Shown here one piece after another: positions 49,821-58,024 of a stretch of 64,000 bases of DNA. The translations under genes were made by a program, and so were the position numbers. Source of the DNA: Paenibacillus sp. BK033 (GTDB lineage: Bacteria > Bacillota > Bacilli > Paenibacillales > Paenibacillaceae). The DNA lies in contig NZ_SLVP01000004.1 of NCBI RefSeq assembly GCF_004345425.1, forward strand, positions 248,001 through 312,000, in the 5' to 3' direction. The notes below the pieces were generated by a model. The model ran no database searches and was not told the origin of the DNA. It saw only the letters and a program-made list of their open reading frames with translations. How positions within the stretch are numbered: the stretch's first letter is position 1; every line of letters starts with the position of its first letter.

Positions 49821-50861
49821 TCACTCGCCGAGCAGCTGCTCGGTCAGCTGGTTGGCGGCTTTGGCGGTGGATACGCCGTGCTTGTCGGACCAGTCGAACA
49901 CGTTCGTCAGCGTGCGGTAGATCTGTTCGACGCGGCTTCTGGCGTAGGATGGGGAGTTGTCGTTCAGCTCGGCGGCGGTCACAATGATTCCGCCGGCGTT
50001 GATCACGTAGTCCGGCGCATACAGAATGCCCCGCTGATGCAGCACATCGCCGTGCCGCTCCTCCGCCAGCTGATTGTTGGCCGCTCCGGCAACAATCCGG
50101 CATTGCAGCTGCGGAATACTCGCATCGTTAATGATGCCGCCAAGCGCGCAAGGGGAATAGATATCGCATAGCTCATGCGCGATAAGGTCCGCGCCCACGG
50201 CCCGGGCGCCGTATTGCTGCACGGCCTTCCGGACAAGCTCGTCGTTTAGGTCGGCTACGACCAGCTTGGCTCCGGCAAGCGCCAGGTACCGGCAGAGGAA
50301 CATGCCGACTTTTCCGAGTCCCTGAACCGCAACGACCTTGCCGGACAAGCTCTCCGAACCGTCCAGCCTGTTCAGGGACGCTTTCATCGCCAGGAAGACG
50401 CCGTAAGCGGTCATATCCGCCGTAAAGGTTCCGGCCGCCCCTAGCGATCCGGAAATATCGGTGACGTACCGCGTCTCCTGAAACACCCAGTCCATATCGG
50501 CTGAGGTTGTTCCGACATCCATGCCGGTAATATATTCTCCCTGCAGCCGGTCAATGAACCGCCCGAATGCACGGAACAGCCGTTCATTTTTGTCCTTGCC
50601 CGGGTCTCCGATTATTACCGCTTTGCCGCCTCCGAAGGGCAGCTCCGCCATCGCCGATTTATAGGTCATGCCTCGTGCGAGCCTGACGGCATCTATGATT
50701 GCATCCTCCACGGATGGGTAGTTCCACATTCTGCAGCCCCCAAGCCCGGGGCCAAGCTTTGTGCTATGGATTGCGATAACTGCGGTAAGTCCGCTGCGCG
50801 CATCATGGATTACCTCCAGCCGTTCATAGTCATCAAGGTTCAACAAGCTCCGCAAATCCAT
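49821..50861 (-). CDS. Leucine/branched-chain amino acid dehydrogenase-like (Glu/Leu/Phe/Val dehydrogenase family)
   Basis: A 346-residue NAD-dependent amino acid dehydrogenase. GPGLGGCRMWNYPSVEDAIIDAVRLARGMTYKSAMAELPFGGGKAVI contains the two catalytic lysines and the Gly-rich substrate loop; GMDVGT and the cofactor fold VVAVQGLGKVGMFLCRYLALAGAKLVVAD follow, then INAGGI. It interconverts branched-chain (or aromatic) amino acids and 2-oxo acids with ammonia. ATG 50861 has GAGGGGG 8 nt upstream; GTG 50936 does not. Leucine versus phenylalanine specificity is not resolved. Confidence 0.88.
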   Translation of the reverse strand: MDLRSLLNLDDYERLEVIHDARSGLTAVIAIHSTKLGPGLGGCRMWNYPSVEDAIIDAVRLARGMTYKSAMAELPFGGGKAVIIGDPGKDKNERLFRAFGRFIDRLQGEYITGMDVGTTSADMDWVFQETRYVTDISGSLGAAGTFTADMTAYGVFLAMKASLNRLDGSESLSGKVVAVQGLGKVGMFLCRYLALAGAKLVVADLNDELVRKAVQQYGARAVGADLIAHELCDIYSPCALGGIINDASIPQLQCRIVAGAANNQLAEERHGDVLHQRGILYAPDYVINAGGIIVTAAELNDNSPSYARSRVEQIYRTLTNVFDWSDKHGVSTAKAANQLTEQLLGE

Positions 50862-50963
50862 ATAAAAATCCCCCTCGTCTGGCAGTCCAGCAGCATTGGT
50901 ATTACCGTTGTATTCAACAGCGGTAGCCAATGACACTGATGCCGGATAAGGGGGAAGCGAATA

Positions 50964-51644
50964 TCAGACGGTCGATCTGCGGATCAGCACGAACGAGACG
51001 ATAGCGAAGATCAGGATGATCGGCAGGAACCACAGCGACAGCTCGAAGGCCGTCAGATCCATGAACCAGTTCGCGATCTCATCCCACCAGTCTTTGGAGA
51101 TAATGAGGACCGTCATAATCGTTGTCGCCAGCAGGCAGGCCAGCGTCAGGACGAATAAGCCGATCGCCCGGAATTTCCGGAATACGCTGCCGATCGCGAA
51201 GCCCCAGAAGAAGAGCAGAACAAGGGCGAGGAAGTAAAAGATAAACTGCTGAACGATATTGCCGTCCGTCAAAAAAGGAAGATGGAAGAAGTGGAGTCCC
51301 GTACCCCAGAAGTTGGTCGCTTTTTCGATTGCGCTAAGCAGCAGCAGAATAATAGCCGAGATACAACCGGAAATCAACGCGTGTAAGACGGTGCCCGCGT
51401 AATAGTCCGTCCGGCGGACGCTGAAGCTGATGGCAAAAGGGAAGGTTTGAGGGAGTACAATGATGCCAAGCACAAGCATGTAAATAAAGATGGACATCAG
51501 ACCGCCGGTGTATATCTCGACGCCGCTCAGGAACCCGACGATCAGATTGATCACAAAGCTGGAGCCAAGAATCATGAACGGGATGATCAGCCAAGCGAAC
51601 TTGTCGCGTTGATGCATTTTCAGGACATTGCCAATTCGGTTCAT
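50964..51644 (-). CDS. ABC transporter membrane subunit, Ytr-type
   Basis: A 226-residue protein with six hydrophobic helices (for example AWLIIPFMILGSSFVINLIVGFLSG, IFIYMLVLGIIVLPQTFPFAISF and FYFLALVLLFFWGFAIGSVF), lacking conserved substrate motifs. FSVRRTDYYAG after helix 3 is typical of permeases linked to YtrB-type ATPases. It overlaps the ATPase gene by 4 nt. In B. subtilis similar GntR-ATPase-permease operons respond to cell wall antibiotics; here this is inference. Confidence 0.82.
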   Translation of the reverse strand: MNRIGNVLKMHQRDKFAWLIIPFMILGSSFVINLIVGFLSGVEIYTGGLMSIFIYMLVLGIIVLPQTFPFAISFSVRRTDYYAGTVLHALISGCISAIILLLLSAIEKATNFWGTGLHFFHLPFLTDGNIVQQFIFYFLALVLLFFWGFAIGSVFRKFRAIGLFVLTLACLLATTIMTVLIISKDWWDEIANWFMDLTAFELSLWFLPIILIFAIVSFVLIRRSTV

Positions 51645-52537
51645 ATACGGGAGCCTCCCTTAACATCCGTTTTTTTGCTCGTTAACTGGACGATCAGCTG
51701 CTGCAAGGAAATCGGAGAGAGCGCTAAGCCAAGAGCATCGGCTTTCTTCCGCTCCTGCTCGGATAATCTGCCGGTAATCCCCGCTGTCAGAAGCGCGCCG
51801 AACGGTTCGCGCGATATAACGGTTTTGCCGGCGATAAAGCCTTCAACCGCGGTTGCCGTGCCTGCCACCGAATAGGCGTAGCCGCGAAGCTCTTCGGCAT
51901 CTTCATTAATAAGCACCTTGCCTCCGTCGATGACGATGATATGCTCGAGCAGACGGCTTACCTCATCGATCAAATGCGTCGACAGGACGATCGTCCGCGG
52001 ATTCTCGGAATAGTCCTCGATCAGCCGATCGTAGAACAAGGCTCTGGCAACGGCGTCGAGACCCAGATACGGCTCGTCAAAAATCGTCAGCGGAGCGCGG
52101 CTGGCCAGCCCGACGATGATGCCGACGGAAGAGTGCATGCCGCGTGACAGCTTTTTCATCTTCCGCTTCAGCGGCAGCTGAAAGTCCTTGACCAGCTCCT
52201 CGGCAAACGCTCTATCCCAGTTCGGGAACAGGGAGGAAGACAGCTCCAGCACGTCGTTTACCGTGTAATTGTCCGGATACTTCTGGCTTTCCTTGATGAA
52301 GCAGATTCGGCTGAGCACGCGGGAATTCTCGTACGGCTCCTCGCCGAATACCTTCAGCACGCCGCTTGTCGCGAACAGCTGAGCGGTAATCATATGCATA
52401 ATCGTGGTTTTGCCTGCACCGTTTCTTCCCAGCAGGCCGTAAATTTTGTCCGCCTCAAGCTTGAAAGACACCTCGTGAACGGCCGTAACATTCCCGTACG
52501 ATTTGGTTAAATGATTTACTTCAACAACGTTGCTCAT
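51641..52537 (-). CDS. ABC transporter ATP-binding protein, YtrB type
   Basis: A 298-residue ATPase. Walker A GLLGRNGAGKTTI (about 34-46), Q-loop region CFIKESQKYPD, signature LSRGMHSSVGI (in place of LSGGQ), Walker B PLTIFDEPYLGLD, and H-loop VLSTHLIDE. It powers the small permease encoded next. 1-nt overlap (TAATG type) with the GntR regulator gene upstream. Confidence 0.92.
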   Translation of the reverse strand: MSNVVEVNHLTKSYGNVTAVHEVSFKLEADKIYGLLGRNGAGKTTIMHMITAQLFATSGVLKVFGEEPYENSRVLSRICFIKESQKYPDNYTVNDVLELSSSLFPNWDRAFAEELVKDFQLPLKRKMKKLSRGMHSSVGIIVGLASRAPLTIFDEPYLGLDAVARALFYDRLIEDYSENPRTIVLSTHLIDEVSRLLEHIIVIDGGKVLINEDAEELRGYAYSVAGTATAVEGFIAGKTVISREPFGALLTAGITGRLSEQERKKADALGLALSPISLQQLIVQLTSKKTDVKGGSRI

Positions 52538-52905
52538 TATTTGGCCTCCCCTCTCCGAATCATTTCCGTTAATTGATCCGCCGAAATGCCCAGCTTCTCG
52601 GCTTCCCGCATCATGGTTACGACGTATTGCTCGAAAAATTGCTCCTTGCGCTTCTCGACCAGCACGGCACGCGCGCCCGTGGCTACAAACATTCCAATCC
52701 CTCTTTTCTTATACAAGATTCCTTCGTCCACCAGCAGGTTGACGCCTTTCGCCGCTGTAGCGGGGTTAATCTGATAAAAGGAGGCGAATTCGTTCTTCGA
52801 AGGGACCTGCGATTCCTCCGGAAGCCTTCCTTGAATGATGTCGTCTTCGATTCGTTCTGCGATTTGCACAAAGATAGGGCGACTATCGTCGATGATTAAG
52901 GTCAT
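52537..52905 (-). CDS. GntR-family regulator, YtrA subfamily
   Basis: A 122-residue regulator with an N-terminal GntR winged helix (PIFVQIAERIEDDIIQGRLPEESQVPSKNEFASFYQINPATAAKGVNLLVDEGILYKKRGIGMFVATGA, about 9-78) and a short C-terminal dimerisation helix pair, the YtrA type. It heads the operon with the ABC transporter and probably represses it through the inverted repeat just upstream. Confidence 0.92.
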   Translation of the reverse strand: MTLIIDDSRPIFVQIAERIEDDIIQGRLPEESQVPSKNEFASFYQINPATAAKGVNLLVDEGILYKKRGIGMFVATGARAVLVEKRKEQFFEQYVVTMMREAEKLGISADQLTEMIRRGEAK

Positions 52906-52931
52906 ATGTTTTTCCTCACCTCTTAGCTACC

Positions 52932-52949
52932 TGAGTGGTTGGTTACTCA
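52932..52949 (-). promoter_or_regulatory. Probable YtrA-type operator
   Basis: TGAGT-N8-ACTCA, perfect arms, placed from about +2 to +19 of the predicted transcript. Position and symmetry fit autorepression by the GntR regulator. Confidence 0.55.
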
Positions 52950-52957
52950 TGTAATCA

Positions 52958-52986
52958 ACTATACAAGAAGCGTCATACGGAGTCAA
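52958..52986 (-). promoter_or_regulatory. Predicted promoter of the GntR-ABC operon
   Basis: On the minus strand TTGACT (52986-52981), 17-nt spacer, TATAGT (52963-52958). Confidence 0.75.
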
Positions 52987-53000
52987 TAGGCATAACAAAA

Positions 53001-53038
53001 AAGAAGACGACCTCCTGTTCTTCACAGAAAGTCGTCTC
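53001..53038 (-). terminator. Terminator of ohrR
   Basis: On the minus strand AGACGAC pairs with GTCGTCT, with an inner interrupted stem, followed by TCTTTTTTG. 5 nt after the stop codon. Confidence 0.8.
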
Positions 53039-53042
53039 CCTA

Positions 53043-53483
53043 TTAGGTAGCTTCGTTCATCTTGCTCATCAGCGTCTGCACCTGACTTCGCAAGGCGAAG
53101 ATCTCTTCCGGCTCAACCGCGGTGCCTTCAAATAACCGCAAAGGCACGCAGGAGGCTTTATCCTTAAGCGCCTGACCCTGCCCGGTTAAGCGGACGATCA
53201 AATGCCGTTCATCGGATTTGTCCCGCGCCCTTGTCAGAAGCCCCATGGATTCCAGCTTCTTAAGCAACGGCGTGAGCGTTCCGGAATCCAGGAGGAGCTT
53301 CGATCCCAGCTCCTTGACGGATACATTGTCCTGCTCCCATAAGGCAAGCATGGTAATGTACTGGGTATAGGTAAGTCCAAGCTCGGCGAGCAAAGGACGG
53401 TACAGCTTCGTAATTTCTCTTGAGCAAGAATAAAAAGCAAAGCAAAGCTGATTCTCAAGCTTCAGCAGTTCGCTTGTGTCCAT
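53043..53483 (-). CDS. ohrR: Organic peroxide-sensing MarR-family repressor OhrR
   Basis: A 146-residue regulator. LENQLCFAFYSCSREITKLYRPLLAELGLTYTQYITMLALWE closely matches B. subtilis OhrR, with the peroxide-sensing cysteine at C14 and the conserved Tyr pair. LDSGTLTPLLKKLESMGLLTR is the recognition helix and wing. Further cysteines at C20 and C112 mean it may act as a two-cysteine type rather than through mixed thiols. It is divergent from a glutathione peroxidase gene instead of ohrA. Confidence 0.92.
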   Translation of the reverse strand: MDTSELLKLENQLCFAFYSCSREITKLYRPLLAELGLTYTQYITMLALWEQDNVSVKELGSKLLLDSGTLTPLLKKLESMGLLTRARDKSDERHLIVRLTGQGQALKDKASCVPLRLFEGTAVEPEEIFALRSQVQTLMSKMNEAT

Positions 53484-53521
53484 AGTGGCAGCACCCCTTT
53501 GTTGATTATAACGTCTCTATA

Positions 53522-53542
53522 TAAATTGTATGCAAATTAATT
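53522..53542. promoter_or_regulatory. OhrR-type box on the ohrR side
   Basis: TAAATTGTATGCAAATTAA. Its reverse complement shares TTTGCATACAATTTA with the second box (one base differs), and resembles the TACAATT/AATTGTA repeats bound by OhrR. Lies 39-59 nt upstream of the ohrR start. Confidence 0.65.
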
Positions 53543-53599
53543 GGGTGATTGTATTGTAGCACCGCCTCTGAAACGTGTCAAAAAAGAAAAAATCGGTAT

Positions 53600-53628
53600 T
53601 TGACTTTCCCAAATAAATTGCATACAAT
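53600..53628 (+). promoter_or_regulatory. Predicted promoter of the glutathione peroxidase gene
   Basis: TTGACT (53600-53605), 17-nt spacer, TACAAT (53623-53628). The -10 lies inside the OhrR-type box. Confidence 0.75.
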
Positions 53629-53634
53629 TTAATC
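53613..53634 (+). promoter_or_regulatory. OhrR-type box on the peroxidase side
   Basis: TAAATTGCATACAATTTAA overlaps the -10 element of the peroxidase promoter. It is the inverse of the box near ohrR, so one regulator could control both directions. Confidence 0.7.
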
Positions 53635-53668
53635 AATAACAATTCATTTAAAAGGAGTTGCATGAAAG

Positions 53669-54151
53669 ATGTCCTTATACAATATTGAAGTAAACACGAT
53701 TAAAGGCGAGAAACAAACGCTTGCTCCGTACAAAGGCCAGGTGCTGCTCATTGTAAACACGGCGACCAAATGCGGTTTTGCCCCGCAGTTCAAAGGACTG
53801 CAGAAGCTTCATGACACGTACAAAGAGAAGGGTTTTGCCGTATTAGGCTTCCCCAGCAGCCAGTTTATGAATCAGGAGCTTGAGAATAACGCGGAGATTG
53901 CGCAGTCCTGCGAGCTGAACTTTGGCGTCAACTTCCCGCTCTACGCAAGAATCGACGTTAACGGCGACACGGCGCATCCCCTGTTCCAGAAGCTGAAGAA
54001 GGACGCCCGCGGCATTCTTGGCTCGAAGCGCATCAAATGGAACTTTACGAAGTTCCTTGTGAACAAGGAAGGCAAAGTCGTAAAGCGGTTTGGTCCAAAC
54101 GTGACGCCGGAGCGGATCGACTCCGAGATTCAGGCTTTGCTTGCCAAGTAA
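53669..54151 (+). CDS. Glutathione peroxidase family thiol peroxidase
   Basis: A 160-residue thioredoxin-fold peroxidase. Peroxidatic C35 lies in NTATKCGFAPQF; the partner Gln is Q65 (FPSSQF) and WNFTKF supplies Trp/Asn. The usual FPCNQF cysteine is replaced by Ser, and another Cys sits in QSCELNFGVNF. Bacterial members without selenocysteine use thioredoxin or bacillithiol to reduce lipid and organic peroxides. AAAGGAG lies upstream of the ATG. Control by OhrR is inferred from the overlapping box. Confidence 0.93.
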   Translation: MSLYNIEVNTIKGEKQTLAPYKGQVLLIVNTATKCGFAPQFKGLQKLHDTYKEKGFAVLGFPSSQFMNQELENNAEIAQSCELNFGVNFPLYARIDVNGDTAHPLFQKLKKDARGILGSKRIKWNFTKFLVNKEGKVVKRFGPNVTPERIDSEIQALLAK

Positions 54152-54170
54152 ACCTAACTCTCCGCTATAA

Positions 54171-54216
54171 AAAAAGCCGGGGCTTTGCGTTGCTAACGCA
54201 AAAGCCCGGCTTTTTC
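54171..54216. terminator. Bidirectional terminator
   Basis: AAAAAAGCCGGGGCTTT-type arm pairs with AAAGCCCGGCTTTTTC, with an inner GCGTT/AACGC stem. It serves the peroxidase and the convergent SDR gene. Confidence 0.88.
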
Positions 54217-54218
54217 TT

Positions 54219-54848
54219 CTAATAGGCAATTCCCGCCTTTGCCCTCATATATTGGCTGCTGAACAGCTGGGCATAAGCAAATTCGGCGGTATCTCCCGTC
54301 GTAATACGCGTTCCGTTCTCCGGCAGATAGCCGCGCTCTTGCCGGTAACCTCCTTCGGCAGGACCGTCAGGCAAGTAAGTCGGGCAGACCAGCGTCCAAT
54401 CGAGTCCGGACTCCTCCAGCAGCCGCAGCACCGCATGATGCTCCTCGGCTGCCCGCGTGAGCGATCTTCTCGATTCGCTGGATTGATACCGCAGCAGGCC
54501 CGGTTCAGTCCGGCTGTCCAATACTCCCGCCGTGCCGACGGCTACAATCCGCTTGATCTTTAACCGATTCATGGCTTCGAGTATAAGCGGGAAGCTGTCC
54601 GTCAAGACGGTTCCGCCGTCGGTGCCTAAGGCGCTGATAACCGCATCGGCCCCGGATAAGGTTTCGCTGACGTCCCCGGCGGAAACCGTATTGCCCGCCA
54701 CCAGAGTCAGCCCGGGCCAGCTGTCTGCCAGCTCTTGTAATTTATCCGGCCTCCGGACGAGGGCTTTTACCGCGTGCCCGTCGCGGAGCGCAAGCGCCGC
54801 AAGGATGCGTCCGACTCGGCCGGTTGCCCCGAAAATAGCAATGTTCAT
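54219..54848 (-). CDS. NAD(P)H-binding atypical SDR protein (YwnB-like)
   Basis: A 209-residue Rossmann protein: IAIFGATGRVGRILAALALRDGHAVKALVRRPDKL (GxxGxxG then basic residues suited to NADPH), GADAVISALG, and RIVAVGTAGVLD. LEESGLDWTLVCPTYLPDGP is typical of NmrA/YwnB-like proteins. Possibly an oxidoreductase or redox sensor; substrate unknown. ATG 54848 has GGAGGGAG 6 nt upstream; the frame extends to 54908 without homology. Confidence 0.87.
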   Translation of the reverse strand: MNIAIFGATGRVGRILAALALRDGHAVKALVRRPDKLQELADSWPGLTLVAGNTVSAGDVSETLSGADAVISALGTDGGTVLTDSFPLILEAMNRLKIKRIVAVGTAGVLDSRTEPGLLRYQSSESRRSLTRAAEEHHAVLRLLEESGLDWTLVCPTYLPDGPAEGGYRQERGYLPENGTRITTGDTAEFAYAQLFSSQYMRAKAGIAY

Positions 54849-55025
54849 TTTATCTCCCTCCATATATAATAGATTGTACATTAAATATTTATCATAATGG
54901 AGCAACATTCCAGCGATATGCTGCGTTTAGTAGATGTACTAGATCGCAGATATTTTTTTTGTCTAATGTTGACCAGTATTTGTAAAACTATGAAATGGAT
55001 TGATTATTTAGGGGGAAGTAAGTGA

Positions 55026-56240
55026 ATGTTTCGTGCGCGTGCAGCTCTTTGGACAAATGTTGTTCTTCTTATGATCGGTTTGGGACTATTGGCTGTTGCA
55101 TGTTCAGCGCCGGATAACGCCAAGCAAGTGAGCTTTTACGTAAACGGCGAGAAGCTCAAGCAGCCTCCTGCTGTGGATTTGGTCGACGGCGAACCGATGG
55201 TGCCGGCCTCATTCCTGGAGTCAACCTTTAAATCGAAGCTGGAATGGACGCTGGAAAATCCGGGCAGCGGAGGCGTTTATTATTCGGACAAGGTAGCCGT
55301 ACTGATGTATCATGATTTGTCAGACAAAGCGGCCAAGAAAACCAATAACGCGGAGGCAGAATCCGCTATTTCGCTTGACTTGTTCAAGGAGCAGATGGAG
55401 CTGCTCAAAACCGACGGTTTCCATGTCATTTCAATCGACCAGTATGCGGATTTTATCGCAAATAACGGCAATGTTCCCGACAATGCGGTGCTGCTGACCT
55501 TTGACGATGGATACGAGACCTTCTATAAGGATGCTTTCCCTGTATTAAAGCAACATAATTATCCGGCCGTTAATTTTGTCATCGTCTCCGGTGCGGACAA
55601 TGCGGATAAGCCGAAGCAGGTCGGCCGTCCGAAGATGACCTGGGACCAGATGCGAGAGATGCAAAAGTCCGGCATGTCCTTCTATAACCATACTTACGAC
55701 AGCCACAAATATGGCGTTATGCGCGCGGACGGCTTGACGAAGCCGGTTCTGACGCGCCATCAATATTTGAAGAAAGAACAGCGCGTCGAGACGGATGAGG
55801 AATACCATAACCGCGTGAAGACCGATCTCGAGAAAGCGGAGAAGCGGCTGAAGGAAGAGCTCGGCAATACAAAAGGCATTATCGCTTTTCCTTACGGGGC
55901 TTACAATGCGGAAGTGCTGGACATTTTGAAGGAAGTGGGCATTTCGCTGTCCTTTACGGTTAAAGAAGGGATTAACGGCCGCGGGCAGACAAACGGCTTC
56001 CGCGTGAACGGGGCGAGAGAAGGCGAGTCTGCGAAGCAGCTGATGGAGAAGCTGAAGGCGCTGGATCTGGAGCATGCGCCGGTTATGGTTCATCTGGACG
56101 GGCAGACTGCGGCATTCAAGGAGCAGCCGTACAAAGGTCCTAACGGCGTTATGATCCCTCTGAAGGAATACTGCAAGATGAAAGGCATGAAGCTCCACTT
56201 CAGCAAGCATAAGAAGCAATACAAAATTACAGCCGCATAA
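55026..56240 (+). CDS. Polysaccharide deacetylase lipoprotein with stalk-like segments
   Basis: A 404-residue protein. A signal peptide with lipobox AVACS (Cys26) leads to a short copper-amine-oxidase-N-like (stalk) segment (VNGEKLKQPPAVDLVDGEPMVPASFLESTF). The CE4 deacetylase domain runs about 85-340: VLMYHDL, LLTFDDGYETFY (catalytic/metal Asp-Asp), FYNHTYDSH (the metal His motif), IIAFPYGAYNAEVLD. A second stalk-like strand set is at the end (GVMIPLKEYCKMKGMKLHFS). It deacetylates cell wall or exopolysaccharide GlcNAc outside the membrane. AGGGGGAAG precedes the ATG. Confidence 0.9.
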   Translation: MFRARAALWTNVVLLMIGLGLLAVACSAPDNAKQVSFYVNGEKLKQPPAVDLVDGEPMVPASFLESTFKSKLEWTLENPGSGGVYYSDKVAVLMYHDLSDKAAKKTNNAEAESAISLDLFKEQMELLKTDGFHVISIDQYADFIANNGNVPDNAVLLTFDDGYETFYKDAFPVLKQHNYPAVNFVIVSGADNADKPKQVGRPKMTWDQMREMQKSGMSFYNHTYDSHKYGVMRADGLTKPVLTRHQYLKKEQRVETDEEYHNRVKTDLEKAEKRLKEELGNTKGIIAFPYGAYNAEVLDILKEVGISLSFTVKEGINGRGQTNGFRVNGAREGESAKQLMEKLKALDLEHAPVMVHLDGQTAAFKEQPYKGPNGVMIPLKEYCKMKGMKLHFSKHKKQYKITAA

Positions 56241-56256
56241 CGGCGCTCTTAGCCTA

Positions 56257-56308
56257 AAAAGCTGCATCCCACGGTCAACAGGACCCGGGATGCGGCTTTT
56301 TTTCTGCT
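56257..56308 (+). terminator. Rho-independent terminator
   Basis: AAAAAGCTGCATCCC pairs with GGGATGCGGCTTTTTTT (one G-U pair). 16 nt after the deacetylase stop codon. Confidence 0.88.
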
Positions 56309-56472
56309 GTCGTGGAAACCCCTGGAAATCCGCTCCGGAAGGATTTCCAAGCCGGAAGGAACAAATAATAACCGCACGGTTCAATAAAGTTCGACAGTAT
56401 TCGAGTGGGCTTTTTCAAGGTGGGGAATCTCAAGACCTAAAGAAAACCTACCTGATATCCTAAGTTCACACA

Positions 56473-56501
56473 TTGTAAGGGTTTGCAGATTTCAAGATAA
56501 T
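56473..56501 (+). promoter_or_regulatory. Predicted promoter of the second sugar transporter operon
   Basis: TTGTAA (56473-56478), 17-nt spacer, GATAAT (56496-56501), 31 nt before the start codon. The rest of 56309-56472 shows no gene or strong structure. Confidence 0.5.
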
Positions 56502-56531
56502 AAAAGCATCACAAACAAGGGGGATAAACAA

Positions 56532-57905
56532 ATGGCTAAAATGAATATGAAGAGCGTTCTTGGTCTTGTACTTGCAGGTTCCTTGGCAATCAGCTTGACA
56601 GCATGCGGCTCGAATAACAATAACGGCGACAAAAATGCCAACTCCGGCGCTTCCAACAATGCGGGAGCGACAAACGCGGCTACAGAAAAGCCGGCAAGCA
56701 ACGAGAAAGTTACGATTACTTTCCAGAACATTTATCCAGATCCAACGGATCCGAAAAACGGCATGATGAAAAAGATCGTTAAACAATACGAAACTGATCA
56801 TCCAAACGTGAAGATCGAGCTGGACTCCTTGAATACCGACCAACAAAAGCAAAAACTGAAAACGCAAGCAGCCTCGCATGAAGTGCCGGACATCACAATC
56901 GTTAACCCGGCAGCTCAAATGCAGCCTTACGTTGACGCAAAACTGTTTGCACCGCTGAACGACATGGTTGAGCAAAACGGCCTGAAAGATACATTCCAAG
57001 ACGGCGTTCTTGACTTCTATACATTCGACAATAACTTGTACGCATTGCCTGACGGCAACAACATCGGCGTTGTTTACTACAACAAAGATCTGTTCCAGCA
57101 AGCTGGCATCGCTAACCCGCCAACAACATTCGAAGAAATGATCGCAGACGTTAAAACCCTGAAAGCTAAAGGCATCCAGCCAATGGCAATCGGTGAAAAA
57201 GATACTTGGACGGGTTCGTTCCTGTTCATGAACATCCTGCTTCGCACAAACGGCGGCCCTGGCTTCCTGTCTGATGTTGTAGCCGGCAAGAAAACATTCG
57301 AAGATCCGGCTTTCGTTGAAGCTGTAGACGCTATGCAAAACCTGATTCAAGCAGGGGCGTTCCAAGAAGGCGTTACATCGTTCGACTATAACGCCGGCGA
57401 GAACATTTTCAAAACGGGTAAAGCTGCTATGTACTACATGGGTTCGTGGGCAACTGGCGGTATCGAAACATCCGAAGCTCTGAAGGATAAAGTAGGCGTA
57501 TTCAAATTCCCTACGGTAAACGGCAAAGGCGATCCTAACCAATTCATGCTTGCTCCAGGTTCCGCATTCGCGATCTCTGCAGACAGCAAACACCTGCAAG
57601 AAACCAAAGATTTCCTGAACTACTTCATGCTGAACTTCCCTAAAGAAGCCTTCGCAGTTAAAGGTGCTGTAGGTCTTGCTCAAAAAGTGGACGGCGACTT
57701 CAAAGCTGCTGGCTACTCCGACATGGCAATTAGCGTACTGGACCTGTTCAAAGATGTTAAAGGCGGCGACCTGTCGTTCGATAACACAATGAACCCTGGC
57801 ACTTCCCAAGGCCACTTGACTTCCATCCAAAACATCTTCGTTCAGAAGAAGGATTCGGCTGAAGTTGCAAAAGAGCACCAAACCGCTTACGAAAGCAATA
57901 AATAA
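56532..57905 (+). CDS. Sugar-binding lipoprotein of CUT1 ABC transporter
   Basis: A 457-residue lipoprotein with lipobox SLTAC (Cys25), an Asn/Gly/Ala linker, then a family-1 solute-binding fold: VTITFQNIYPDPTDPKNGMMKKIVKQYETDHPNVKIELDS, VPDITIVNPAAQMQPYVD and YALPDGNNIGVVYYNKDLFQQAG. Codon choice is strongly biased (for example AAC, GAC, GCT, CTG), unlike its neighbours, which suggests high expression. It feeds the two permeases downstream, separated from them by a hairpin that should lower their expression. Confidence 0.93.
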   Translation: MAKMNMKSVLGLVLAGSLAISLTACGSNNNNGDKNANSGASNNAGATNAATEKPASNEKVTITFQNIYPDPTDPKNGMMKKIVKQYETDHPNVKIELDSLNTDQQKQKLKTQAASHEVPDITIVNPAAQMQPYVDAKLFAPLNDMVEQNGLKDTFQDGVLDFYTFDNNLYALPDGNNIGVVYYNKDLFQQAGIANPPTTFEEMIADVKTLKAKGIQPMAIGEKDTWTGSFLFMNILLRTNGGPGFLSDVVAGKKTFEDPAFVEAVDAMQNLIQAGAFQEGVTSFDYNAGENIFKTGKAAMYYMGSWATGGIETSEALKDKVGVFKFPTVNGKGDPNQFMLAPGSAFAISADSKHLQETKDFLNYFMLNFPKEAFAVKGAVGLAQKVDGDFKAAGYSDMAISVLDLFKDVKGGDLSFDNTMNPGTSQGHLTSIQNIFVQKKDSAEVAKEHQTAYESNK

Positions 57906-57948
57906 GCATTGAACAATAGATAAAAATATAAAAAAGCTGCACACCGTG

Positions 57949-57985
57949 CAAAAGGGGTTCTCTCCCAGGAACCCCTTTTGTACGG
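57949..57985 (+). terminator. Intra-operon terminator/attenuator after the binding protein gene
   Basis: AAAAGGGGTTC pairs with GAACCCCTTTT around an 11-nt loop. The T-run is mainly within the 3' arm. Such elements let the binding protein be made in excess over the permeases. Confidence 0.8.
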
Positions 57986-58024
57986 ATGTTAAAAAAATAG
58001 CTAAAAGATAGGAGGGCACACGAG

